Below are positions 45,091 through 54,614 of a stretch of DNA of 56,674 nt, one piece after another. Below the pieces are notes generated by a model. That model saw only the letters and a program-made list of their open reading frames with translations, did not search any database and had not been told where the DNA came from. The stretch is from Flavobacteriaceae bacterium (GTDB lineage: Bacteria; Bacteroidota; Bacteroidia; Flavobacteriales; Flavobacteriaceae): contig JAURMQ010000115.1 of the NCBI GenBank assembly GCA_030830625.1, positions 1-56,674 of the forward strand. The letters are read 5' to 3'. Numbering within the stretch: position 1 is the first letter of the stretch; each line of letters opens with the position of its first letter. The position numbers were made by a program, and so were the translations under genes.

Positions 45091-47569
45091 AAATTATTTT
45101 CTTACGGTAATGGCCACTTTATCGTTTTTATATGCCCTAAAGGGTCAGGAAGTTTGGGTGGAAGATGGTGTTACTGGAGAACCTCTTGAAAATGTTGTAA
45201 TTTATTCTGAAAACGGACAGCACAACACCCAGACAGATCTTTTGGGAAAGGCTTCTTTACAAAACTTCCCCCCAGTGGGACAAATCCATTTCAATCTTTT
45301 GGGATACCACCCTCTTTTGGTTTCAACTGTTGACCTTTTGAAAGGGAAAAAAATCATCCAAATGACCTCGGAAGAAAATATTTTGGAGGAAGTCGTACTT
45401 TCTGTAGCCCGCTCCCAAGCCACAAGGGATAAAATTGCGGAGCAAGTAGGGATCATCTCACAAAAAGATATTGAAATAGTTTCGGCAGCGACTGGTGCAG
45501 ATCTTCTAGAAATCAGTCCAAACATCAGAATTCAAAAATCTCAAGGGGGAGGTGGAAGTCCTGTTTTGAGGGGATTTGAGGCCAATCGGGTCTTAATCGT
45601 TGTCGACGGAGTACGAATGAACAATGCCATCTACCGATCCGGTCATTTGCAAAACGCGATTACCATCGATCCACACAACATAGAAAGAGTAGAGGTCACT
45701 TTTGGTTCTTCCTCTGTAGGTTACGGTTCGGATGCCCTGGGAGGGGTGATTCATTATTACACCAAATCCCCTCAATTGAATAGTAATCAACCCGTTGAGT
45801 CTGAATTTTCTACCACCTTCAATCAGGCCAATCTTTCTTTTGTAAACAATGCCAATACCTCCTTGAGTTTTAAAAACTGGGGAAGCCTCACCAGTGTGAG
45901 TTATTCTAATTTTGGAGACATTAGCATTGGAAATAACAGAAAACATGGTTTTTCTGACTGGGGATTGACTCCGTATTACTCTCTCAATAATAGAAATCAA
46001 TATAGCGAGGCCCCAACATCCAGTTCGCATCCCAATATCCAAAAAAATACCGCCTACGATCAATTTGATATATTCCAAAAGTTTGTGGTGGGTCTTCCTC
46101 GTGAAATGGTTTTAAACTTCAACCTTCAATATTCGGAGTCTTCTGATATCGATCGATACGACAAATTGGTTGAGGAACGCGATGGCAGTCTTCGCTTCAG
46201 CGAATGGTACTACGGTCCTCAAAAAAGATTTTTTCTTTCTCCCCAACTCAAATTTTTCATGGGTAAAAATTGGTTGAAAAAAGGAACCCTTACCGCCGCC
46301 TATCAAAAGGTGGAAGAGTCCAGAATCAACCGAAAATTTGGAAGCTTAACGCGTTCACACCAAATTGAAAATGTTGATGTATTGAGTGTCAATGCCGATT
46401 TTTTCGGAAATATTACCGACGGTCATTCTTTTTCCTATGGTATGGAATGGATGTACAATAAAATACAGTCCCAAGGGTTTGCCCATGACTTAATCCTCAA
46501 GGGAGAGGACATCATTGGATACACCGGTCGAAGTATAATCCCCTCTCGTTATCCCAACGAGGGGAGTAGCGTTTCCAGTTTTGCGGGCTATTTGAACTGG
46601 ATTTATATAGTAAATGAGCGCCTAACGTACAATGGAGGACTTCGAATGAATGTCTCTAAAATTACCGCAAGTTGGAATGAAACGGCATTGGTGGACAAGT
46701 TTCTGTCATCAGTCAATTTATTATCCGATGCATTGACCTACACTTTAGCCATGACCTACCGCCCCAACCCAAAATGGCAATTCAACTACTTAATTTCCAG
46801 CGGTTTTAGAAATCCCAATATTGATGATATCGGAAAAATACGAGAAAGCAGTGGTATTCTGTTGGTTCCCAATTCCTTTTTAAAACCAGAGTATGCCTAT
46901 ACTTTTGAATCAGGAATCAAATTTAATGCTCCCAACAAGATGAATTATATTGAGCTGAGAGGTTTTACTACCTTGGTTTCTCGTCATATTGTGAGATCGG
47001 ATTTCATCGTTTTTAATGACGTTAGTACGCCCAACGAAAACACCATTTTATACAATGGAGAGGAAGTGGTTACCCAAGCCAATAAAAATTTGGGAAACCG
47101 TTATATTTATGGCGGTTCCCTCGAAGGCAAATGGGTTTTGAGTGACCCATTCGAAATCAGCGGAGGAATCACTTTCACTGCAGCCGATAAAAATTCGAAT
47201 TATGGTCCCATGCCATCCATTGCTCCCTTATTTGGAACCTTTTCGCTATCGCATAAAAGTAAACGCTTAAATACACTGTTGATTTGGAAATTCAGTGACT
47301 CCAAAGATCCCAGTGGATACAGCTGGGGAGGGGAGGACGGACTTTATGAAACTGCTTTGATCGATCCCACAGCAAATGATGCAGTCAATAGATATTACGG
47401 AATGCCTTCCTGGAATGTTTGGTCGATTTTATCTCAATATCACGTTCGAAAGAATTTCATTTTAAACTTTGGACTAAAAAACATTTTTGATCTGCACTAC
47501 AGAACTTTTGCTTCTGGAATCTCTCAAGAGGGAAGGAGTTTTCAGCTGGGGGTAAAGGTTAAAATCTAA
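45074..47569 (+). CDS. TonB-dependent receptor following recO
   Basis: This outer-membrane receptor of 831 residues has a signal peptide (FLTVMATLSFLYALKGQ), then a short CarbopepD-reg-like domain (VWVEDGVTGEPLENVVIYSE), and a plug with LLEISPNIRIQKSQGGGGSP, VLRGFEANRVLIVVDGVRMNN and VTFGSSSVGYGSDALGG. The barrel ends LGVKVKI. The heme/hemoglobin-receptor type is the nearest resemblance, from the NNAIYRSGHLQN region, but the ligand is not proven. The 17-base overlap with recO in the same direction is conserved in related genomes as far as I recall. Confidence 0.92.
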   Translation: MKSFDRNYFLTVMATLSFLYALKGQEVWVEDGVTGEPLENVVIYSENGQHNTQTDLLGKASLQNFPPVGQIHFNLLGYHPLLVSTVDLLKGKKIIQMTSEENILEEVVLSVARSQATRDKIAEQVGIISQKDIEIVSAATGADLLEISPNIRIQKSQGGGGSPVLRGFEANRVLIVVDGVRMNNAIYRSGHLQNAITIDPHNIERVEVTFGSSSVGYGSDALGGVIHYYTKSPQLNSNQPVESEFSTTFNQANLSFVNNANTSLSFKNWGSLTSVSYSNFGDISIGNNRKHGFSDWGLTPYYSLNNRNQYSEAPTSSSHPNIQKNTAYDQFDIFQKFVVGLPREMVLNFNLQYSESSDIDRYDKLVEERDGSLRFSEWYYGPQKRFFLSPQLKFFMGKNWLKKGTLTAAYQKVEESRINRKFGSLTRSHQIENVDVLSVNADFFGNITDGHSFSYGMEWMYNKIQSQGFAHDLILKGEDIIGYTGRSIIPSRYPNEGSSVSSFAGYLNWIYIVNERLTYNGGLRMNVSKITASWNETALVDKFLSSVNLLSDALTYTLAMTYRPNPKWQFNYLISSGFRNPNIDDIGKIRESSGILLVPNSFLKPEYAYTFESGIKFNAPNKMNYIELRGFTTLVSRHIVRSDFIVFNDVSTPNENTILYNGEEVVTQANKNLGNRYIYGGSLEGKWVLSDPFEISGGITFTAADKNSNYGPMPSIAPLFGTFSLSHKSKRLNTLLIWKFSDSKDPSGYSWGGEDGLYETALIDPTANDAVNRYYGMPSWNVWSILSQYHVRKNFILNFGLKNIFDLHYRTFASGISQEGRSFQLGVKVKI

Positions 47570-47597
47570 AATCCTTATTTTTTGCCTAAAATCCTTA
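47566..47597. repeat. 12-bp direct repeat 20 bp apart before ileS
   Basis: CTAAAATCCTTA is found at 47566-47577 and 47586-47597, so the copies start 20 bases apart, about two helical turns. The first overlaps the stop of the TonB receptor gene and the second lies 30 bases before the ileS ATG. A binding site or chance duplication. Confidence 0.6.
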
Positions 47598-47627
47598 ATT
47601 TCGCAACTTTAATGAACGCATCCTATC

Positions 47628-50600
47628 ATGGTTTTTAAGGAGTATAAAGGACTGAATCTGCCCAAAGTTTCATCGGAAATACTGGAATTTTGGGAGAAAC
47701 ACCAGATTTTTGAAAAGAGCATCTCCGAGAGGGAAAACCATCCTCCTTTTATTTTTTACGAAGGTCCTCCCTCGGCCAATGGTATGCCAGGCATCCACCA
47801 TGTTATGGCGCGTACGATCAAAGATATTTTTTGTCGATATAAAACTCAAAAAGGGTATCAAGTCAATCGAAAAGCAGGTTGGGATACTCATGGGCTCCCT
47901 GTTGAATTGGGTGTTGAAAAAGCCCTGGGGATCACCAAAGACGATATTGGGAAATCTACTTCCATAGAAGAGTATAACATCGCCTGCAAACAGGCAGTGA
48001 TGAAATATACCGATGTGTGGAACAAACTCACTCAGAAGATGGGTTATTGGGTAGACATGGACCACCCCTATGTGACCTATACTTCCAAATATATGGAGAC
48101 GGTTTGGTGGCTCATCAAACAGATTCACGAAAAAGGGCTTTTGTACAAAGGCTACACGATTCAGCCCTATTCTCCCAAAGCAGGAACCGGACTGAGTTCT
48201 CACGAATTGAATCAACCCGGTACCTACCAAGAGGTGAGTGATACCACAATAACCGCACAGTTCAAAGCTGTAGAGGATTCGTTGCCAGATTTTTTGAAAG
48301 ACAAAACCCCTCTTTACCTTTTGGCTTGGACCACCACGCCTTGGACATTGCCCTCCAACACTGCGCTCACTGTGGGGCCAAAAATAGACTATGTTGTGGC
48401 TCACACCTACAATCAATATACTTTTCAACCCATCCGTGTGATTTTAGCAAAAGCATTGGTGGGGAAACAATTCTCTGGAAAATATGAAGAGGTCGAATCT
48501 TTAACAGATGTTCAAGTGTATGCGGAGGGCGCTAAAAAGATTCCTTTTTTCATAGAAAAAGAAATGAAAGGAAACGAACTTTTAGACATTCGTTATACAA
48601 AAATATGGAAAGAGGCACCGTCACCCATTGACCATCCTGAGAATGCATATCGGGTAATCTCTGGTGATTTTGTTACTACCGAAGACGGAACTGGAATCGT
48701 GCATACGGCCCCTACTTTCGGAGCCGATGACGCCAAAGTTGCTAAAGAGGCTGTCCCTGAAGTTCCTCCACTTTTGATTTTGGACGAAAACAACAATAAA
48801 GTTCCATTAGTAGATTTACAAGGAAAATTCGGGCCTGAGATGGGATTTCTGGCAAATCAATATGTAAAAAATGAGTATTACGATGACGGTAAGGCTCCCG
48901 AAAAATCCGTTGACGTCCAAATTGCCATTCGCCTCAAAGAAGATAATGCAGCATTCAAAGTTGAAAAATACGTTCACTCTTATCCCAATTGCTGGAGAAC
49001 GGATAAACCCATTTTGTATTACCCTCTCGATTCTTGGTTCATAAAGGTCACAGGGATCAGAGACCGATTAAGTGCCTTGAATCAAGACATCAATTGGAAA
49101 CCCAAATCTACGGGAGAAGGACGTTTTGGTAACTGGTTGGCCAACGCCAACGACTGGAATCTTTCAAGATCTCGTTTTTGGGGGATCCCACTTCCTGTCT
49201 GGAGGACAGAAGACGGTCAGGAGACCAAAGTAATCGGATCGGTTGCCGAGTTGTTTGAGGAAATAGAAAAATCCCTACAAAAAGGGTACATGAATTCCAA
49301 TCCTTTTGAAGGGTTTGAAATAGGCAACATGAGTGAAGCAAATTATGAAAAAATAGACCTCCACAAGCACATTGTAGATGAGCTTGTGCTGACCTCAGAT
49401 CAAGGCCTGCCCATGCAAAGGGAAAAAGATTTGATCGATGTTTGGTTTGACTCCGGCTCAATGCCCTATGCCCAATGGCACTACCCCTTTGAAAATAAAG
49501 AAAAAATCGATGAGGGAACTGCATTTCCGGCCGACTATATCGCCGAAGGTGTAGATCAAACCCGTGGATGGTTTTATACCCTTCACACCATCAGTACTCT
49601 GGTTTTTGATTCTATATCCTACAAAAATGTGATTTCCAATGGGCTGGTTTTGGATAAACAGGGTCAGAAGATGTCCAAACGCTTGGGCAATGCCATCGAT
49701 CCTTTTGAGACCATTGACCAATATGGAGCAGATGCCACCCGTTGGTACATGATCTCTAATGCCAACCCCTGGGATAATCTCAAATTTGATCTGGAAGGAA
49801 TAGATGAGGTTCAACGAAAGTTTTTTGGCACACTGCACAATACATATTCTTTCTTTAGTCTTTATGCTAATATTGACGGTTTTAAAAATACCGAAGCCCC
49901 CATCCCTCTCGATGAGCGCTCTGAATTGGATCGTTGGATCCTGTCTGAACTTCACAGCTTGATCGGAAAAATAGAAGCTTTTTACGACGATTATGAGCCC
50001 ACCAAAGCCTGCCGAGCAATTTCCGAATTTGTACAGGAAAAACTAAGCAACTGGTATGTAAGATTGTGCAGAAGGAGATTTTGGAAGGGAGAGTATCAAA
50101 AAGATAAGGTTGCAGCCTATCAAACGCTCTGGGAATGTCTGCTTACCGTAAGCCAACTGGCTGCTCCAGTAGCTCCCTTTTACAGTGAGCATTTGTACCA
50201 AGATTTGACAGAGAATACGGATACCCAAAAATCACTGTCGGTACATTTATCAAATTTTCCAAAAATGAATCCCGATGCAATCGATTCGAATTTGGAAAAT
50301 CGCATCAATAAAGCTCGAAACATAACTTCCTTGGCCCTTTCTTTACGCAAAAAAGAGCAAATCAAAGTCCGACAACCTCTTCAATCTCTCATGATTGCTG
50401 TAAATGGCCCTGAAGAAAAAAGTGAAATTGAAAAAATCCAAGAGCAAGTGCGTTCCGAAATCAATGTAAAATCTATTGAACTGATTGATGACAACAGCAA
50501 TATTTTGGTCAAAGAAATCAAGCCCAATTTTAAAGTGTTAGGGCCTAGATTCGGAAAAGAAATGGGTACAGTAGTAGCCAAGATCAATGGGTTTGGAGAG

Positions 50601-51029
50601 GCCGAAATAAAAACCTTGGAGCAAGAGGGAGAAATTAATATTCGCCTTAACGAAAAAAATATTATTTTAGACCTAAACGAGGTGGAAATCACTTCAAAAG
50701 ATATTGAAGGATGGCTTGTTGCTCACGGTAACGGTTTGACAGTCGCCCTTGATATTTCGTTGACAGAAGAATTGATTGATGAAGGCATCGCACGTGAATT
50801 GGTGAATCGCATTCAAAACATTCGGAAAGAAGCTGGGCTGGAAGTTACCGACAAAATTGATATCAGCTTTTTGGCCGATGAGGTATTAAAAGAAAAAATT
50901 GAAAAAAACAGTAAATATATCTGCTCGGAAACCTTAGGAGAAAGCATACACTATCCTGAAACCATGAAACAGGGAACCGAAGTTGTTTTTGACGATATAA
51001 AAACACTAATAACCATTAAAAAGATTTAA
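47628..51029 (+). CDS. ileS: isoleucyl-tRNA synthetase
   Basis: Class I synthetase charging tRNA-Ile. The HIGH motif is in PSANGMPGIHHVMARTIKD (GIHH, residues 55-58), the KMSKS loop is KMSKRLGNAIDPF near residue 681, and the tRNA-binding and editing regions are present (WTTTPWTLPSNTAL). At 1133 residues it is of the long, eukaryote-like type usual in Bacteroidota. It is followed after one base by the dksA-like gene and then lspA, a common order. Confidence 0.98.
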   Translation: MVFKEYKGLNLPKVSSEILEFWEKHQIFEKSISERENHPPFIFYEGPPSANGMPGIHHVMARTIKDIFCRYKTQKGYQVNRKAGWDTHGLPVELGVEKALGITKDDIGKSTSIEEYNIACKQAVMKYTDVWNKLTQKMGYWVDMDHPYVTYTSKYMETVWWLIKQIHEKGLLYKGYTIQPYSPKAGTGLSSHELNQPGTYQEVSDTTITAQFKAVEDSLPDFLKDKTPLYLLAWTTTPWTLPSNTALTVGPKIDYVVAHTYNQYTFQPIRVILAKALVGKQFSGKYEEVESLTDVQVYAEGAKKIPFFIEKEMKGNELLDIRYTKIWKEAPSPIDHPENAYRVISGDFVTTEDGTGIVHTAPTFGADDAKVAKEAVPEVPPLLILDENNNKVPLVDLQGKFGPEMGFLANQYVKNEYYDDGKAPEKSVDVQIAIRLKEDNAAFKVEKYVHSYPNCWRTDKPILYYPLDSWFIKVTGIRDRLSALNQDINWKPKSTGEGRFGNWLANANDWNLSRSRFWGIPLPVWRTEDGQETKVIGSVAELFEEIEKSLQKGYMNSNPFEGFEIGNMSEANYEKIDLHKHIVDELVLTSDQGLPMQREKDLIDVWFDSGSMPYAQWHYPFENKEKIDEGTAFPADYIAEGVDQTRGWFYTLHTISTLVFDSISYKNVISNGLVLDKQGQKMSKRLGNAIDPFETIDQYGADATRWYMISNANPWDNLKFDLEGIDEVQRKFFGTLHNTYSFFSLYANIDGFKNTEAPIPLDERSELDRWILSELHSLIGKIEAFYDDYEPTKACRAISEFVQEKLSNWYVRLCRRRFWKGEYQKDKVAAYQTLWECLLTVSQLAAPVAPFYSEHLYQDLTENTDTQKSLSVHLSNFPKMNPDAIDSNLENRINKARNITSLALSLRKKEQIKVRQPLQSLMIAVNGPEEKSEIEKIQEQVRSEINVKSIELIDDNSNILVKEIKPNFKVLGPRFGKEMGTVVAKINGFGEAEIKTLEQEGEINIRLNEKNIILDLNEVEITSKDIEGWLVAHGNGLTVALDISLTEELIDEGIARELVNRIQNIRKEAGLEVTDKIDISFLADEVLKEKIEKNSKYICSETLGESIHYPETMKQGTEVVFDDIKTLITIKKI

Positions 51030-51030
51030 G

Positions 51031-51414
51031 ATGGCTGAGGAAATAAAAGCTAGATACTCCGACGAAGATTTGGAATATTTCAGAACATTGATTGAAGAAA
51101 AAATAAGTAAAGCAAAGGAGGACTTGGTATTGCTGAAAAGTGCCTACATGAATGATGGGAACAATGGAACAGACGATACCTCTCCTACTTTTAAGGCTTT
51201 TGAAGAGGGATCCGAAACCATGTCTAAAGAAGCCAACACCCAGTTGGCCATTCGACAAGAAAAATTTATCCGCGATCTCAAAAACGCCATGATTCGGATT
51301 GAAAATAAAACCTACGGTGTATGTCGTGTGACTGGAAAATTGATCAATAAGCAACGACTTTTGTTGGTCCCTCATGCTACTTTGAGCATTGAGGCCAAAA
51401 ATATGCAAAAATAG
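51031..51414 (+). CDS. TraR/DksA-family protein lacking the zinc cysteines
   Basis: This 127-residue protein is related to DksA, the RNA-polymerase secondary-channel factor. A helical N-terminal region (LEYFRTLIEEKISKAKEDL) carries the coiled coil, and the C-terminal part reads TYGVCRVTGKLINKQRLLLV. Only one of the four zinc-finger cysteines remains; the other ligand positions are Thr, Pro and similar. Such forms are common in Bacteroidota. It starts one base after ileS and is 3 bases ahead of lspA. Confidence 0.9.
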   Translation: MAEEIKARYSDEDLEYFRTLIEEKISKAKEDLVLLKSAYMNDGNNGTDDTSPTFKAFEEGSETMSKEANTQLAIRQEKFIRDLKNAMIRIENKTYGVCRVTGKLINKQRLLLVPHATLSIEAKNMQK

Positions 51415-51417
51415 CAC

Positions 51418-52095
51418 TTGAAATTAAAGGTCTCCAATATCAACCTGCCAACAGCCATTGTCGTTATACTTTGTATGCTGTTGATGGATCAAGCGTCAAA
51501 GTTTTTTATCAAAATGAATTACCCTCTTTCTCTTTATGGCAATAGTGCCATACTGGATTGGGGATTCTTTAAGTTGCTTTTTGTAGAAAATAAAGGAATG
51601 GCAATGGGAACCAAACTCAATGATTTTTTCCCGTTTATCTCTGACAAATCCGCTAAACTCGTATTGACCATTTTCCGCCTCATTGCTATCGTTGGTATTG
51701 GGTATTGGTTATGGGATAACATCCGTAAAAAAACCTCTAATCTCTTTCGTTGGGCGCTATGCCTCATTTTTGCCGGAGCGTTGGGAAATATTATTGATTC
51801 TGTTTTTTACGGACTTATTTTTTCACACAGTTATGGTCAAATAGCTACCCTATTCCCAGAAGGTGGAGGATATGCCCCAATCTTTCAAGGACATGTGGTA
51901 GATATGTTACAATTTCCACTGGTCAGCTGGAATTGGCCTGATTGGATGCCTTGGGTGGGTGGAGAGCATTTTACCTTTTTTAAATATGTCTTCAATATTG
52001 CCGACTTTTTTATCAGTATTGGAGTAGGCATCTTAATCGTTTTTAATAAAAAAATATTTGGGCAGACGAAACCCCTTTTGAATCAAAAAGAATAA
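51418..52095 (+). CDS. lspA: lipoprotein signal peptidase
   Basis: LspA removes signal peptides from prolipoproteins in the inner membrane, needed for the many lipoproteins seen here. It has four hydrophobic segments; the catalytic Asp pair is in GALGNIIDSVFYG and FNIADFFISIG. At 225 residues it is longer than the usual 160, with an additional loop (GQIATLFPEGGGYAPIFQG) between the last segments, as in other Bacteroidota. The start is TTG at 51418. The end overlaps the convergent cyclo-ligase gene by 13 bases. Confidence 0.95.
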   Translation: MKLKVSNINLPTAIVVILCMLLMDQASKFFIKMNYPLSLYGNSAILDWGFFKLLFVENKGMAMGTKLNDFFPFISDKSAKLVLTIFRLIAIVGIGYWLWDNIRKKTSNLFRWALCLIFAGALGNIIDSVFYGLIFSHSYGQIATLFPEGGGYAPIFQGHVVDMLQFPLVSWNWPDWMPWVGGEHFTFFKYVFNIADFFISIGVGILIVFNKKIFGQTKPLLNQKE

Positions 52096-52646
52096 ATCTC
52101 CCTTGGGGTTACTGCATAGTCCAATGCGATATCATAGGGTTGAACCTCTTCAATTTTAGGAATAGGATCGAAGAAAGACAGTCCTACTTTAACAACGCTT
52201 GAATTGCATTGGGCTAAAAAACGGTCGTAATACCCCTTCCCATAGCCCACGCGCTGGCCTTGCTTGTCAAAAATCAATAGGGGTACAAAAACTACCTCTA
52301 CTTGTTTTGGGGAAATCGCAATTCCCGAAAGAGGTTCGGGAATGCCCCAACTGTTTTCTTTCAAAGGGGTCTGATCGGTGAGCAAAAAATGTTCTAGGCT
52401 ATAATTTGCCACCATCTTGGGAATAACGGAAGATTTGTCTTTCCCTTGCAAAATAGAAAGCAAATAAGAAGTATCTACTTCCTTGTTTTTTTCGGACGTC
52501 AAAAACAAATGATAAACAGAGTGCCCCCATATATCTAAGGCCAAACATCGGTTGGAAAGATCGATACTCCCCTGTGCAATTTCGTCCTCTGAAAGCAAAT
52601 CTCTCTGCTTGAGATACTCCTTTCTTAAAGCCGCTTTATGGTTCAA
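52083..52646 (-). CDS. 5-formyltetrahydrofolate cyclo-ligase
   Basis: This enzyme converts 5-formyl-THF to 5,10-methenyl-THF with ATP. It has 187 residues. The N-terminus (MNHKAALRKEYLKQRDLLS) fits the family and the ATP/folate motif is RVGYGKGYYDRFL. The start is TTG at 52646; no ATG is available near. It is a single gene, divergent from uvrC and convergent with lspA. Confidence 0.94.
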   Translation of the reverse strand: MNHKAALRKEYLKQRDLLSEDEIAQGSIDLSNRCLALDIWGHSVYHLFLTSEKNKEVDTSYLLSILQGKDKSSVIPKMVANYSLEHFLLTDQTPLKENSWGIPEPLSGIAISPKQVEVVFVPLLIFDKQGQRVGYGKGYYDRFLAQCNSSVVKVGLSFFDPIPKIEEVQPYDIALDYAVTPREIYSF

Positions 52647-52742
52647 ATACTTTTGATTTAGGATTTAAAATTAAGCATATTTAACGACCCTCTGTCTCAA
52701 GTTCTTTTTTTCTAATGCTTTGAGAAAACGTAACTTCGTATT

Positions 52743-54536
52743 ATGGATACAGCACCCATCGAAATTCAAATCAAAACACTTCCCACCGACCCAGGTGTAT
52801 ATCAGTATTTTGATAAGGACGATACTGTGATTTATGTGGGTAAGGCCAAAAACCTCAAACGCAGGGTAACCTCATATTTTACAAAGGTTCACGACAATGC
52901 TAAAACCCGAATACTGGTGAAAAAAATCTACCGAATGGAACATATAGTGGTTCCTACTGAGGTAGATGCTTTACTGCTGGAAAACAACCTCATCAAAAAA
53001 TACCGTCCCCGATATAATATTCTTTTAAAAGACGACAAAACTTATCCTTGGATTTGCATCAAAAAAGAGCCTTTCCCTCGTGTGTTCAGTACCCGAAAAG
53101 TGATCCATGACGGATCTGAATATTTTGGTCCCTATCCTAATGTAAAAACGGTTTATACCTTATTAGAACTCATTCGAGGATTGTACCCCATACGAACGTG
53201 TAACTACGACCTCTCAGAGCAAAAAATTCAAAAAAAGGAATATAAAGTTTGTCTAGAATACCATATTGGCAATTGTCTGGCTCCTTGTGAAAACAAAGTA
53301 AGCGAAGAAGATTACGCCCAAAATATTGCTGCCATTCGTGACATCATTAAGGGAAATTTTCGGCGGTCACTGGACCAGTTCAAAACCCAAATGAAGCAAT
53401 ATGCATCAGCAATGGAGTTTGAAAGGGCACAAGAAATCAAAGAAAAACTGGAGTCACTGGAAAATTACCAAGCCAAATCTACAGTGGTGAGCCCAAAAAT
53501 TACCAATGTAGACGTTTTTACCATTATCTCCGACGAAAGCTATGGCTATGTCAACTTTTTCCAAGTCGCCTATGGCTCTATCATCCGTTCTCATACTTTA
53601 GAAATCAAAAAAAAGCTGGATGAAAGCGAAAAAGAAATGCTGTCCCTGGCCATCGTTGACCTTCGCCAGCGGTTCAATTCTCAATCCAAGGAAATATATC
53701 TGCCCTTTGAAATCCACTTGGGACCAAAAGTGAAAGTAACTGTTCCCAAATTGGGTGATAAAAAAAAACTGATAGCGCTTTCCCAAAGGAATGCCAAGTT
53801 TTTCCGCTTAGAGCGCTTTAAACAAATTAAAATAATAGACCCCGAACGTCATGTAAAACGCTTAATGCAACAAATGAAAACAGATCTCCGCCTTCAAGAA
53901 GAACCTGTTCATATCGAGTGCTTTGACAATTCCAACATTCAAGGAACCAACCCCACTGCAGCCTGTGTCGTCTTTAAAAATGGCAAACCTTTTAAAAGGG
54001 ACTACCGCCATTTTAAAATAAAAACTGTTGTGGGTCCCGATGATTTTGCTTCTATGGAAGAGGTCGTTCATCGTCGCTATAAACGACTCGCTGATGAAGG
54101 GCAATCTCTCCCGCAACTGATCGTGATTGATGGGGGAAAAGGCCAACTTTCGTCTGCAGTGAAAAGTCTAGATCGATTGGGCTTAAGAGGTCAAATTGCC
54201 ATCATTGGTATCGCCAAAAGACTGGAGGAAATCTACTATCCTGACGACAGTATTCCGCTGTACTTAGATAAAAAATCAGAGACTTTGAAAGTCATTCAAC
54301 AATTACGAAATGAGGCCCACCGCTTTGGTTTGACTCTTCACCGAAACATCCGAAGCAAGAATGCTCTCAAATCCCCCTTAGATGATATCGAGGGAATAGG
54401 CCCAAAAACTAAAGAGCTGTTGCTCAAAGAATTCAAATCGCTTAAAAGAATCAAGGCCGCAGAGCAAGGGGAAATCATCCTATTGCTTGGAAAAGTAAAA
54501 GGAGGTAAAATTTACCAAAAATTAAAAGCCCTTTAA
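52743..54536 (+). CDS. uvrC: excinuclease ABC subunit C
   Basis: UvrC makes both incisions in nucleotide excision repair. The N-terminal GIY-YIG nuclease is seen in DPGVYQYFDKDDTVIYVGKA (residues 17-36), the UVR motif in QYASAMEFERAQEIKEKLES, the RNase H-like nuclease in VHIECFDNSNIQGTNP and LIVIDGGKGQLSSA, and helix-hairpin-helix at the C-terminus (DDIEGIGPKTKELLLKEF). At 597 residues it is full length. Confidence 0.97.
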   Translation: MDTAPIEIQIKTLPTDPGVYQYFDKDDTVIYVGKAKNLKRRVTSYFTKVHDNAKTRILVKKIYRMEHIVVPTEVDALLLENNLIKKYRPRYNILLKDDKTYPWICIKKEPFPRVFSTRKVIHDGSEYFGPYPNVKTVYTLLELIRGLYPIRTCNYDLSEQKIQKKEYKVCLEYHIGNCLAPCENKVSEEDYAQNIAAIRDIIKGNFRRSLDQFKTQMKQYASAMEFERAQEIKEKLESLENYQAKSTVVSPKITNVDVFTIISDESYGYVNFFQVAYGSIIRSHTLEIKKKLDESEKEMLSLAIVDLRQRFNSQSKEIYLPFEIHLGPKVKVTVPKLGDKKKLIALSQRNAKFFRLERFKQIKIIDPERHVKRLMQQMKTDLRLQEEPVHIECFDNSNIQGTNPTAACVVFKNGKPFKRDYRHFKIKTVVGPDDFASMEEVVHRRYKRLADEGQSLPQLIVIDGGKGQLSSAVKSLDRLGLRGQIAIIGIAKRLEEIYYPDDSIPLYLDKKSETLKVIQQLRNEAHRFGLTLHRNIRSKNALKSPLDDIEGIGPKTKELLLKEFKSLKRIKAAEQGEIILLLGKVKGGKIYQKLKAL

Positions 54537-54590
54537 GCTTCTTTTAATTTTTATTTAATCCTCAAGATTCGAGCTTTACAATCATTTATT

Positions 54591-54598
54591 TATTTTTG
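54591..54598 (+). promoter_or_regulatory. -7 box for the DUF3108 gene
   Basis: TATTTTTG matches the TAnnTTTG consensus. Transcription would start near 54604, after the first possible ATG (54603), which favours the ATG at 54612 or 54615 and a very short or absent leader. Confidence 0.45.
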
Positions 54599-54614
54599 TC
54601 TGATGATCCCAATG

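Noticed and set aside
45593-46078. 161-codon antisense frame in the TonB receptor after recO
   Set aside because: Shadow of a well-supported receptor gene; no family-like features.
47670-48428. 252-codon open frame on the minus strand inside ileS
   Set aside because: Fully antisense to a certain ileS; the translation has no domain or signal and follows the codon pattern of the sense gene.
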